The notes below the pieces were generated by a model, which was given only the letters and a program-made list of their open reading frames with translations, had not been told where the DNA came from and ran no database searches. Shown piece after piece: positions 45,068 to 56,499 of a stretch of DNA of 64,000 nucleotides (its first letter is position 1; each line of letters begins with the position of its first letter). The stretch lies in assembly GCF_963082655.1 (NCBI RefSeq), contig NC_081553.1, positions 33,769,978 through 33,833,977 of the forward strand. Direction: 5' to 3'. Source of the DNA: Stomoxys calcitrans (lineage: Eukaryota; Arthropoda; Insecta; Diptera; Muscidae). A program made the position numbers and the translations under genes.

Positions 45068-45895
45068 AAGGGTGATTTTTAAGAGCTATAGGAAAGTTTT
45101 TCAAAAAAAAACGAATAAAACTCAGAAAAATACGTGAAATTTTTATCTGAATCGATAGTACGGTCCATATAATTTAATGTTTGAAGATTATTTCATGCAA
45201 ATGACCGTCACTGCGCCTCAAGACCTATAGGAAAATTAAAGAAACCCACAAAATTCAGAAAAATCCGTGAAATTTTTATTTGAATCGATACAAAAATAAA
45301 AAATGTTTGAAGACCGTGACTGCGCCTCAAATGGTCCATCCGTTTAGTCCAATTTTGGCATACTCTTTCCAATATTTCGGCCGGTATCTCACGAATAAAC
45401 GCTTCAATATTGTCTTTCAATTCTTTATTTGAAGCGGGATTGTCTGTCTAAGCATGAGCTTCAACATAGCCCCACAAAAATAGTCCAAAGCCGTTAAATC
45501 GCACGATCTAGGCTGTCAATTCAACGAGCTCCACTCTCAATAATTCCATTGTTACGCGTGCTGTGTGGCATGTGGCAACGTCTTGTTGAAACCACATGTC
45601 ATGCAAGTCAAGCTTTTGCATTTTGGAGAAAAAAACAAAAAAAAAGTTGGATATCTTCTCACGGTAGCGCATCATCATTGAAGAAGGACTGTCCAATGAT
45701 GCCACTAGCCCATAAACCGCACCACACTGCGACTTTTTCTGGATGCACTCCAAAATCGTCAATTCTGCTTATTTACGTATCCATTGAGCCAAAACCGAGT
45801 TTCATCGCTCAATGGAAGTTTCATCGCGCGATGAATTTTGTTAACAGAGTAAGCATTTTGATAATAAAATTCTACAATTTAAAAGGGTTGTTCGA
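45068..45895 (-). pseudogene. mariner-like transposase relic (AAGGGTGA family)
   Basis: The downstream end has the terminal motif AAGGGTGATTTTTAAGAGC next to TA (45066-45067). Minus-strand pieces in order: an N-terminal block (IVEFYYQNAYSVNKIHRAM, near 45815-45875) joined to SDETRFWLNGYVNKQN (near 45765-45815), VHPEKVAVWCGLWASGIIGQ (about 45685-45750), then MWFQQDVATCHTARVTMELL (near 45540-45600), which contains the second catalytic Asp, then DNIEAFIREIPAEILERVCQ (near 45360-45420) and NWTKRMDHLRRSHG. This resembles the transposase core in the fold-back element at 28.7 kb, so the two appear related. From memory the family spacing is DD41D, but the third Asp region is deleted here, so that cannot be checked. 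Frameshifts, an internal deletion and loss of the upstream terminus make it non-functional. Confidence 0.82.
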
Positions 45896-45930
45896 CGATT
45901 TATGGTTAAATCATAGACCAAACTAAAATC

Positions 45931-46802
45931 TTTTGGCCACTATTTTCACAGCGTGCCTAGGACTTACTCCAAAAGCCCAGCAGGAGACAAGGATTGTAGT
46001 AATACACAAGCCAGGCAAGACAAGTAATGTCAAACCAATGGCCTACAGACTTGTAGGCCTTACGTCCTTTCTACTAAAAACCTTAGAACGTATTTTGAAT
46101 ACCATGATAAATAGAAGGACATCCAGTGAACTCCACAAATAAATACAGCATGCATTTGTTCAAGAAGTTCAGTGAAGACTGCCCTGCCCGAGGTTGTGCC
46201 AAGGCGTACACATTGGTGGTATGCATTAACATCGAGGGTGCTATTAACAATTTGCGGACCGACACACTGATCCAATCCTTAGCCCGACACTGGATAACTT
46301 GAGCATCACACAGGCTGCAACTTTGAGCGTGTATTGTTCTTCGTAATCTCCAGAAGCTTAGCTGGTAGCTGTCGCGCCATCCGCAGGTTTGCTGATAGTG
46401 GAATACTCTAAAATGAGTAGCTGCAACTGCAGTCGTGGACAATCGAGTAGAGAGTCTCAGTGAGAGGCCGGGTGGTACCGGCTCTCCAAACGATCTTGCT
46501 CACCTAAAAAATCTCTACGAGGATCTCCGTGGAACTCCATATGCAAATGTGGCTACAATAACATCCAATACTAAGACCAGTTCCGGGTGGACTGGGTCTT
46601 TAGATACTGGATAAACCATATGCTATGGAACAGTTGGATATGTTGTGGGTCCCATGATACAAAGATAAGGAGAAAGTGAAACAGTGCACATCACAAGGGG
46701 GTACTTTATCGCTATTACGGATGCTGACTGAGGAGGGACTTGGATCAGTCTACCACGCAGACGATGTTATACCTTTTCTAAGTAGTAGGGATGCGAATCT
46801 GT
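45931..46802 (+). pseudogene. non-LTR retrotransposon reverse transcriptase fragment
   Basis: Plus-strand pieces in order: TRIVVIHKPGKTSNVKPMAY and RLVGLTSFLLKTLERILNT (45990-46110), HAFVQ (near 46150), INIEGAINNLRTDTLIQSLA (about 46225-46290), then after an unrelated 300-bp stretch SQGGTLSLLRMLTEEGLG (46690-46755) and YHADDVIPFL (46758-46787). These are fingers and palm motifs of a jockey/R1-like reverse transcriptase, which copies element RNA at a nicked target. The first catalytic Asp (usual FLDIEGAF) is changed to Asn, and stops and frame changes occur, so it is dead. It could represent the domain missing from the minus-strand copies at 18.7-23.5 kb, but it lies on the other strand and is a separate fragment. 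Confidence 0.8.
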
Positions 46803-47337
46803 AGATCATTGGAGATTGCAAATAGACCATATCGATTCAGTTTTGGATATAGCTCCCATATAAACCCATCTCCCGATTTGATTTATTGAGCCCCTGGAAG
46901 ACCCAATTTTTGCCAGAATTGGCTGAAATTTTGCACGTTCTTTTTTGTTATGACTTTCCACAATTGTTTTAAGTAAAGTCCAAATCGGCGAAGAACCTGA
47001 TATAGCTCTCATATAAACTGATCTCCTGATTTGACTTCTTGAGCCAGAAGAAGCCTCAATTTTCATCCGATTTGGTTGAAATTTTGCACGTGGTCTTATG
47101 TTGTGACTTCCAACAACTGTGCCAAATAAGGATCAAATCGGTCAAGAACCTGATATAGCTCCCATACAAACCGATCTCCTGATTTGACTTCTTGAGCCCC
47201 TGAAGCCTCAATTTTCTGTTATGACTCTCAACAACTGTGCCAAGTACGGTCCAAATCGGTCTATAACTGGATACAGCTCCCATATTTTAGCAGAATCCAT
47301 GGATTCGGCCCGGCCGAACTTAGCACACTTTTATATG
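46803..47337 (+). mobile_element. family A-related element, 5' truncated
   Basis: Three to four diverged monomers (GATATAGCTCCCATATAAAC, CTCCTGATTTGACTTCTTGA), then the 3' end: GATTCGGCCCGGCCGAACTT, AGCACACTTTTATATG and a T-run. The GGTGGAGGGTAT subterminal block is missing. Family B begins immediately after the T-run. Confidence 0.8.
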
Positions 47338-47346
47338 TTTTTTTTT

Positions 47347-48770
47347 ATACCCACCACCGAAGGATGGGGGTATATTCATTTTGTCATTCCGTTTGCAACA
47401 CATCGAAATATCCATTTCCGACCCTATAAAGTATATATATTCTTGATCAGCGTAAAAATCTAAGACAATCTAGACATGTCCATCCGTGTGTCTATTGAAA
47501 TCATGCTACAGTCTTCAAAAATAAATATATTGAGCTGAAATTTTGCACAGATTCTTTTTTGGTTCATAAGCAGGATAAGTTCGAAGATGGGCTATATCGG
47601 ACAATATCTTGATATAGCCCCCATAAAGACCGATCGGCCGATTTAGAGTCTAAGGCCCAAAAAAGCCACATTTATTATCCGATTTTGCTGAAATTTGGGA
47701 CAGTAAGTTGTGTTAGACCCTTCGAGGTCTACGGCCCAAAAAAGCTACATTTATTATCCGATGTTGCTGAAATTTGGGACAGTAAGTTGTGTTAGACCCT
47801 TCGACATCATTCGTAAATTTGGTCCAGATCGGTCCATATTTGGATATAGCTGCCATATAGACCGAACCTGCGATTTAGGGTCTTAGGCCCATAAAAGCTA
47901 CATTTATTATCCGATTTTAGTGAAATTTTGAACAGTGAGTTGTGTTAGGCCTTTCGACATCCTTCGTCAATTTGGCTCAGATCGGTTCAGATTTGGATAT
48001 AGCTGCCAAATAGACCGATCCCCCGATTTAGTGTCTTAGGCCCTTAAAAGCCACATTTATTATCCGATTTTGCTGAAACTGGGGACAGTGAGTTGTGTTA
48101 GGACCTTCGACATCCTTCGTCAATTTGGCCCAGATCGCTTCAGATTTTAATATAGCTGCCATATAGACCGATCCTCCAATTTAGGGTCTTGGGCCCATAA
48201 AAGGCGCATTTATTGTCCGATTGTGTCGAAATTTGGGACAGTGAGTTGTGTTAGTCCCCTCGACATCCTTCGTCAATTTGGCTCAAATCGGTCTAGATTT
48301 GGATATAACTGCCATATAGACCAATCTCTCGATTTTAGGTTTTGGGCCCATAAAAGTCGCATTTACTGTCCGATTTCGCCGAAATTTGGGACAGTGAGTC
48401 ATGTTATACCCTTCGATATTCATCTTCAATTTGGTCTAGATTGGTCCGGATTTGGATATAGCTGCCATATAGACCGATCTCCCGATTTAAGGTCCTGGGC
48501 CCACAAAAGTCGCAGAGATGGGTAGGGGTCTAGCCCGTCTCTGATAAAAATTAATTATCCATATCATAACATGTCTGATAAAAATGTTCCACATCGGACC
48601 ATTTTCGAATTAAGGAAAACTTGAAAAGATAATTATCAGCCCAATACTCCAATGGACATACATCTAAGCCAATAGTTGACTTGTGCGCTCTAGTGTTTGG
48701 ATTTTGCTGCCATATTGAGCGATCTCCTGATTTAAAGTATTGAGCTTATAAAAGTCTTTCATAGGTGTGG
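47347..48770 (+). mobile_element. family B (Helentron-like) element, 3' truncated
   Basis: Head ATACCCACCACCGAAGGATG, ATTTTGTCATTCCGTTTGC, TATAAAGTATATATATTC, followed by about seven monomers (GATATAGCTGCCATATAGAC, ACAGTGAGTTGTGTTAG) to about 48520. A short isolated monomer piece (48700-48770) follows. The hairpin and tail are missing. Confidence 0.82.
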
Positions 48771-49337
48771 ACATTGATAATAATGATTGAAAATATTTCC
48801 TTCTTCATTACTGCCTTCATTCGTTTTCGGAAGGATCATCACCATTTTGTTGCTACTTAATTCCCCCTTAATGTTCCTTATCATATTACCAGGTGTGCCT
48901 TATAAAGCCAAGCGTTGGTGTTTTTATTGTTGTCATCGAAAATCCGAAGCCAATGGTGGCAGTGCAAAAAGCTACAAAACTAAGGTTTATTGGGTAGAAT
49001 TTTTGACTTCGCACCGTTTTGTCACTTTTTGGTTTTTCTTCGTTTTTTTTTTTTTTTCTTTACTTTTGGTCACACAACTCTTCCTTAGCTTCCATGCGAT
49101 GCAGCTTCTCTGCTCTGTACTTGTGTGTGGACTTTAGTTGGCTACGTCGTGGTTTGTTAAAATTGCTGACATCTCGTTATGAGTAAAAAATCGTTTTGTT
49201 AGTATTGTCATCACTTTGTACATTTATTTGTTGTTGGCGGCATTGTTCATTGCCACTTCCTTAAGTTAAGTGGTATATTTAGTTACTCCTTAGGCAAGGT
49301 AAGGTGATAATAACAGTGCGCTACAGACTCATTTAAT
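48771..49337. other. AT-rich sequence with no recognised gene
   Basis: T-rich, with T-runs near 49040-49060. A 116-codon frame (48787-49137) is rich in Phe and Leu because of T-richness and shows no domain, so I do not call it a gene. Confidence 0.4.
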
Positions 49338-50450
49338 TGTTATAACAGATGTGTACTCAGTTTCCAAATATCTTTTGTTTGATACCCATATTGTCCCAAG
49401 CGGTAAACATGTCCTGTTGAGGGGTTTTTGGAGGGGTGGGGAGGCGCCTCAGACACCAAGGAATACATTTTTATATCAGCATTGGACTCTATCTTTAAAT
49501 AGCTTTCATTTGATATCCATATTTTCCCAATCGTTAAATTTGTCCTGCTGAGAAGTTTTGGGTGGTGGAGGGAAGGCCCTCCGACACCACCAAAATAATT
49601 TTTGTCTCCGATTTGTACTCTATTTTTAAATACCTTTGACTTGATGCCCATATTGGCCAAAGCGGTTATAGTGTCCTGTTGGGTGCTGGTTTTGGAGATG
49701 GAGGGCCCCCCGACACTTAGGGTAAAATTTTAATGCCAAGTTCGTACTCTACTCTCAAATACCTTTCATTTAATACCCATATTGCCCAAAGGGGTGAGAG
49801 TGTCCTTTTGGGGCTTTTTGGGGGGGGGGTGGAGGACCTTCCGAAATTTCAGAGTGAAATTTGTATACCAAATTCGTACTCTACTCTTAAATACCTTTCA
49901 TTTGATACCCATATTGTCCCAATCGGTGTACATGTCCGTTCGGGTGGGTTTTGGGATGGGGCGTCCCCCCAGATTATTTGACCCCAAAATTGGGGAGGCC
50001 CCCTATACACCTTCGACCAAATTGTTATAACAGATGTGTACTCAGTTACCAAATATCTTTCGTCCCAATCGGTAAACATGTCCTGTTGATGGGATTTGAG
50101 GTGTGGGGAGGCGCCTCAGACACCAAGGAATACTGCTGCTGGGTGCTGATTTTGGGGGTGGAGGGCCCCCCGACACTTAGGGTAACATTTTAATGCCAAG
50201 TTCGTACTCTACTCTAAAATACCTTTCATTTAATACCCATATTGCCCACAGCGGTGAGAGTGTCCTTTAGGGGCCTTTTTGGGGGTGGAGGACCTTCCGA
50301 AACTTCAGATTGAAATTTGTATACTAAATTCGTACTCTACTCTTAAATACCTTTCATTTGATACCCATATTGTCCCAATCGGTACACATGTCCGTTCGGG
50401 TGGGTTTTGGGATAGGGCGTTCCCCCAGATTATTTGACTCCCAAATTTTT
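49338..50450 (-). repeat. family X-related tandem array with internal duplication
   Basis: Monomers of about 120-130 bp around TACTCTACTCTCAAATACCT and TTTCATTTGATACCCATATT (complement of the family X core) and a G-rich block. TGTTATAACAGATGTGTACT starts two parallel runs, at 49338 and 50024. Segment 49690-49980 reappears at 50138-50440, so a ~690-bp segment was duplicated and the second copy then shortened. Confidence 0.75.
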
Positions 50451-51180
50451 TATCAATTTCGCGTTTTTGGGGTACCAAGAAGGGTATCCCTGTGTCGTTC
50501 TAACCAACACCAAGTTGTCATTCGGAATTGCATATTTTATGAGTTCACATACTATTGGCAATGGTAAACTGTTTGGCTCTTGGTCCAGTTGTGTGTCGTC
50601 AATACTTTATCACAGTCGGCTTCTTTTGTGTTTCGCCTTCGATATTTTGACTCTCCTCTGGTGTTCGATGCTGTCGTTTTGTTTTCTTTTAGTTTTTGGG
50701 GTATTTTTTTTTTCCGGCATGTCTGATGATTATGAGCATCATTTTTCGTGTTGGTACCTCGGCTGTTTTTTCGCAGGTCTCATCTCCGTGTTAGGTTGGT
50801 ATGTTGGTTGGTGGCTTGCAAGTTTTGGGTTACTGGACGGTGTTGACAGTTTTGAAATAATGTTGTCCCAGAATCAGCGCTGTTTCTTTTGTGCATTCAC
50901 TTGGTTTGGCTTTTCGTAGGATTTGCATAATTTTGTTTTAACAAGTTGTCAATTCGTTGTTATTAATGGAGTTCATTTTGGCCATCGTCTTCGTCGTCAG
51001 CATCATCAATATGGCAGTCATTTGTATGAATAAAAAATTGAGTTTTTTTTTTTTTTTTTTTGAACGAAGATGACCTTAGTTCAGAGAAAGCGTTTAGTAT
51101 AAAAATTAGCTTGGGTAAAAATGATTAAATGTGTATTTTTTTTTAATGGCTTTCAAAGGAAGTGAAATTCAGAATCTAAG
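50451..51180. other. T-rich sequence with no recognised gene
   Basis: A 161-codon plus-strand frame (50434-50919) is highly hydrophobic and rich in Phe, Cys and Trp. It begins inside X-related repeat and shows no known domain, so compositional bias is the likelier cause. A T18-like run lies near 51044-51061. Confidence 0.4.
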
Positions 51181-51266
51181 GAAATTAAGGACATTCATTA
51201 GAAATAGATCAAAATTAAGGACATATGTTAAAAAATAAAAATACAAAAGATAGAATACAAAAAAAG

Positions 51267-51339
51267 GAAAGGGCAGTTTTGTACAATTTTCCTCTGGGAA
51301 GGGTAGTCCAGAGGAAAATTGTACAAAAACTGCCCTTTC
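51267..51339. repeat. inverted repeat at left edge of minisatellite
   Basis: The arm 51267-51297 is complementary to 51308-51339 apart from one extra A (core GAAAGGGCAG and CCTCTGG), around a 10-nt loop GAAGGGTAGT. It lies just inside the first recognisable monomers. Confidence 0.9.
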
Positions 51340-54300
51340 TTTTTCACACTTCCTCGAAGAAAAGGGTACAAAATTCACCTCTCCTCAAAGAAAAGGGGAC
51401 GAAATCTACCTTTCCTCGAGGAAAAGTGGAAAAAATTACCCTTCCCCGAGGAAAAGGGTAGAAAATCCACCCATCCCCGCGGAAAAGGATGCACAATCTA
51501 CCCTCCTCCAAGGAAAAGAGTACAAAATCTACCCTTAGCAGTGGAAATGTGATACAAAAACTATCCTACTCTGAAGGAAAGGACTCGAAACCTAACCTCC
51601 CCGAGGATAATAGTATAAAAATCGTACAAAAACTGCCCTTTCTCGTGAAAGAGAGTATAAAATCCACACTTCCTCGAAGAAAAAGGTACGAAATTCACCC
51701 TTCCTCAAAGAAAAGGGGACGAAATCTACCTTTCTCGAGGAAAAATGGAAAAATTACCCTTCTTCGAGGAAAAGGGTACGAAATCCACTGAAAAGGATGC
51801 AAAATCTACCCTTCTCCAAGGAAAAGAGTACAAAATCTACCCTTCCCCGTGGAAAAATCATACAAAAACTATCCTACTCTGAACAAAAGGGCTCGAAACT
51901 TAACCTCCCCGAGGATAAGGGTATAAAATCTACCATTTCCCGAAAAAAAAAAAATGTGCAAGAACTACCCTTCTCCGAGTGAAAGGGTACAAGAACTACA
52001 CTTCCCCGATGTAAGGGGAACAACAAAACCACCATTTCCCAATGGAAAGGGTTCAAAAACACGCCTTATACAAGAGAAAGTTCATACCCATTCCCTTGGA
52101 TGAGGTTCTCCTTCCACAAAGGAAAGGGTATAAAATTAGCCTTCTCCAAAGAAAACGGTATGAAAACTAGCCTTTCTCATGGAAAAGGGTACAAAATCTA
52201 GCCCTTCCAAAAGGAAATGGGTATAAAAATAGCCTTTCCCCAAGAAAATGGATATAAAACTACCATACCATTAGGAAATGGAAAAAAAAACTACACTTAC
52301 CCATTAGGAAAGGTAAAAAAACGACCCTTCCACGAATCAAAGGGTATAAAAACTACCCTTTTCCGAGAGAGAAATTCAAAAACTATACTTTTGCAAGGGA
52401 AATATTTAAAAACTATCCCTCATCGCGAGAAAGGGTAAAAAAACTACCCTCATCCGACGGAAAGGACACAAAAGCTAATCTTCAAAGAGTGCAAGGGTAC
52501 AAAAATAACCCTTCCCCAAGAAAAAGGTTACACAAACTACTCTTCTTTAGGGAGTACATAAACTACTCTTTGAGGGAAGGAGTACAAAAACTTTTCTTTC
52601 CCGAGGCAAAGGGTACAAAAACTTCCCCTTTTCCGAGAAAAAGGGTATAAAAACTACCCTTCTACGAGGAAAAGGGTTCAAAACCAACTTTTCCCCGAGG
52701 AAAAGGGTCCAAAAGCTATACTTCCCTGAAGGAAAGGGTATAAAAACTAAACTTCCCAGCGAGAAAGGGAATAAAATAAATAAAATAAACTCTTCCAAGA
52801 GGGAAAAGGCTTCAAAAACTACCCTTTTCCGAGAGAAATGTTCATAGCCTACACTTCACTGACAGAAAGAGTGAAATCGCTACCCTTCCCCAAGGGAGAG
52901 GATACAAACGCTAGCCTTCGATGAAGTAAAGAGTCAAATAATTAACTCTTCCCTGAACAAAACAAAAATTACAAAAACAATCCTTTCCGGAGAGAAAGGT
53001 TACGAAATCTTTCCCTTTCTCTAGGGAAAGGGTCGAAGAATTTCCCTTGCCGGAGGGAAAGGTTACAAAAACAACGCTTTCTTGAGAGAAAGAGTACAAA
53101 AACTACCAATTCCCGAAAGAAAGACTACAAAAACTACCCTTTTCCAAACGAAAGTTGACAAAAAATCCCCTTGCTCGAGGAAAAGGTTACAAAAACTACC
53201 TTTTCTCTAGGGAAAAGGTACAAAACCTACCCTTTTCCGAGCTAAAGGCTACAAAAATTACCCTTTCCCGAGGGAAAGGTTACAAAAATTACCCTTTCCC
53301 GGGGGAAAGTTTACAATAAACTAACTTTTTCCGAGGGAAATGTGGAAAAACATCCCTTTTCCCAGCGAAAGTTTACAAAAACTATCTTTTTCCGAGGGAA
53401 AGGTGGAAAAACATTCCTTTTCCCAGCGAAAGGTTAATAAACGACCCTTTCCGAAGGGAAAGGGTATAAAAATTATCATTTTCCGAGGGAAAAGTTACAA
53501 AAGCTACACTTTCCCAAAGGAAAGGATACAAAAACTAACCTTTCCCGAGGAAAAGACTACCAAAAACAACCCTTTCCCGAGGGAAAGACTACAAAAACTA
53601 CTTTTTTCCGAGAGGAAGACTGCAAAACCACACTTTTCCTAAAGGAAAAGGTACAAAAACTAATCTTTCCCGAGGGAAAAGTACAAAAACATCCCCTTCC
53701 GGAGGGAAAGGTTACCAAAAGTATAATTTTCCGAGGGAAAGGTTACAATAACTATCATTTTCCGAGGAAAGGGTTACAAAAACTTCCCTTTCCCAAAGGA
53801 AAGGATACAAAAACTACCTTTCCCCGAGGAAAAGAGTACAAAAACTACCCTTTCCCGAGGGAAAGACTACAAAAACTACCCTTTCCCGAGGAAAAGGATA
53901 CCAAAAACTAGCCTTTCCCCGAGGGAACGACTGAAAAAACCACTTTTTGCCGAAAGAAAGACTGCAAAAATTACCCTTTACAAAAACTACTTTTTCCTGA
54001 GGGAAAGAGTACAAAAATTACGCTTTCCCGAGCGAAAAGTTATAAAAAATAACCTTTCCCGAGGGAAAGGGTACAAAAGCAACCCTTCCCCGAGGGAAAG
54101 GTTACAAAAGCAACCTTTCCCCGCAAGAAAGGGTACAAAAACATCCTCTTCCGGAGGGAAAGGTTACAAAAACTATAATTTTCCGTGGGATAGGTAACAA
54201 TAACTATCATTTTCCGAGGGAAAGGTTACAAAAACTTCCCTTTCCCAAAGGAAAGGATACAAAAACTACCTTTTCCCGAGGAAAAGAGTACAAAAACTAC

Positions 54301-55961
54301 CCTTTCCCGAGGGAAAGACTACAAAAACTTACCTTTCCCGACGAAAAGACTACAAAAAATTAGCCTTTCCCGAGGGAACGACTACAAAAACTACCGTTTT
54401 CCGAGAGAAAGACTGCAAAAACTACTCTTTTCCTGAAGGAAAAGGTACAAAAACTAACCTTTCCCGAGGGAAAGGTACAAAAATATCCCCTTCCGGAAGG
54501 AAAAGTTACAAAAACTATCATTTTCCGAGGGAAAGGTTACAATAACTATCATTTTCCGAGGGAAGGGTTACAAAAACTTCCCTTTCCCAAAGGAAAGGAT
54601 ACAAAAACTACCTTTCCCCGAGGAAAAGAGTACAAAAACTACCCTTTCCCGAGGGAAAGACTACAAAAACTAACCTTTCCCGAGGAAAAGGCTACCAAAA
54701 ACTAGCCTTTCCCCGAGGGAACGACTAAAAAAAACACTTTTTGCCGACAGAAAGACTGCAAAAGCTACCCTTTACAAAAACTACTTTTTCCTGAGGGAAA
54801 TAGTACAAAAATTACGCTTTTCCGAGCGAAAAGCTATAAAAAATAAACTTTCCCGAGGGAAAGGGTACAAACGTAACCCTTCCCCGAAAGAAAGGGTACA
54901 AAAACTACCATTTCTCGAGGGAAAGGTACAAAAACTTCCCCTTCCGGTGGAAAAGGTTACAAAAACTACAATTTCCCGAGGGAAAGGTTACAATAACTAT
55001 CATTTTCCGAGGGAAATGTTGCAAAAACTACCCTTTTCCAAAGGAAAGGATACAAAACCTAGCTTTCCCCGAGGAAAAGAGAACAAAAACTACCCTTTCC
55101 CTAGGGAAAGACTACAAAAACTAACATTTCCCGAGGAAGGCTACCAAAAACTAGCCTTCCCCGAGGGATCGACTACAAAAACTACTTTTTTCCGAGAGAA
55201 AGACTGCAAAAACTACCATTTTCCTGAAGGAAAAGGTACAAAAACTAACCTTTCCCGAGGGAAAGGTACAAAAACATCCCCTTCCGTAGGGAAAGGTTAC
55301 AAAAACTATCATTTTCCGAGGGAAACGTTACAATAACTATCATTTTCCGAGGGAAAGGTTAAAAAAACTACCCTTTCCCAAAGGAAAGGAAACAAAAATT
55401 ACCTTTCCCCGAAGAAAAGAGTACAAAAACTCCCTTTTCCCGAGGGAAAGACTACAAAAACTAACCTTTCCCGAGGAAAAGGCTACCAAAAACTAGCCTT
55501 TCCCCGAGGGAACGACTAAAAAACCACTTTTTCCCGACAGAAAGACTGCAAAAACTACCTTCTACAAAAACAACCTTTTCGTGAGGGAATGAGTACAAAA
55601 ATAACGCTTTCCCGAACGAAAAGTTATAAAAAAATAACCTTTCCCGAGGGAAAGGTTACAAAAGCAACCCTTCCCTGAGGGAAAGGTTACAAAAGCAACC
55701 CTTCTCCGAAAGAAATGGTACAAAAACTACCATTTCCCGAAGGAAAGACTACAAAAACTACCCTTTTCCGAGGGAAAGGTTATAAAACTACCTTACCTTT
55801 CCCGAGGAAAAGACTGCAAAAATACCCTTTCCCGAGAGAAAGATAACAAAAACCAAACATTTCCGAGGGAAAAGGTACAAAAACTATCCTCTCCGGAGTG
55901 AAAGGTTACAAAAATTACAAATCTACTCTTTCCTGAAAGAAAAAGGTACAAAATTTACCCT

Positions 55962-56071
55962 TCCCCGAGGGAATGGATACAAAAGTTACACTTCCCCAAG
56001 TGAGAAGGTACAAAAACTGCTGTACCTTCTCCCTTGGGGAAGTGTAACTTTTGTATCCCTTCCCTCGGGGA
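55962..56071. repeat. 51-bp inverted repeat near right edge of minisatellite
   Basis: The left arm 55962-56012 and right arm 56021-56071 pair over 51 bp with about two mismatches, around an 8-nt loop (AAAACTGC). The arms consist of array monomers, so one to two monomers were copied in inverted orientation. Monomers further right return to the original orientation. Confidence 0.93.
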
Positions 56072-56499
56072 GAGAGAAAGAGTATAAAAACAATCTTTCT
56101 CCGAAGGAAACCTTCTCCGAGGGAAAGGGTTTAAAAATTACCCTTATCGAAGGGAAAGCTTACAAAAATTAACCTTCCCTTAGGACAAAGGAACAAAAAC
56201 TGCACCTCCCCGAAGAAAAGGGTACAAAACAGCACTTCCCCATGGGAAGGGGCACAAAAACTTTCCTTGCCCGAGAAAAAGGGTACAAAAACTAGCTTTC
56301 CCCGAAGGAAAGGGTACAAAACAGCATTTCCCCGTGGGAAAGAGCTCAAAAACTCTCCTTCGCCGAGGGAAAGGGTAAAAACTACCCTTCCCCGAGGGAA
56401 ACGATAATGACTCATGAATGCGTTCAGGAACACTCTTTGCTTTTGCTTTTCAAAACATATAATGGTTCTATGATTTGCACATTTTAAGTATTGCTTGTT

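Larger units (their letters stand above)
51260..56402. repeat. ~31-bp hairpin minisatellite with ~792-bp higher-order unit
   Basis: About 5.1 kb of monomers near 31 bp with the pattern (T)TACAAAAACTA, CCCTTTCCCGAGGGAAAGG. Each includes CTTTCCC-GA-GGGAAAG, a 7-bp inverted repeat. A marked variant (CTAGCCTTTCCCCGAGGGAA) recurs with its G at about 53911, 54705 and 55496, giving periods of 794 and 791 bp. A second marker (CCCCTTCCGG-type) recurs near 53691, 54133, 54484, 54933 and 55276, alternating about 445 and 347 bp, so the ~792-bp unit has two parts. Array edges are more diverged than the centre. Many short Lys/Phe/Pro-rich frames (for example 51489-51791, 54947-55336) are shadows of the repeat. 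Confidence 0.93.

Noticed and set aside
48787..49137. 116-codon hydrophobic open frame
   Set aside because: T-rich low-complexity DNA with an F-run; no motif and no sign of conservation that can be seen here.
50434..50919. 161-codon hydrophobic open frame, possible membrane protein
   Set aside because: Starts inside X-related repeat, in T-rich DNA; the Phe/Cys/Trp-rich composition follows the base composition and no family is recognisable.
54947..55336. 129-codon Lys-rich open frame in the minisatellite
   Set aside because: Tandem translation of the ~31-bp repeat in shifting phases, with similar frames scattered over the whole array.
51260..56402. CRISPR-like array of short repeats
   Set aside because: The 'spacers' are themselves repeated, the monomers are diverged, the context is eukaryotic and no cas genes exist.
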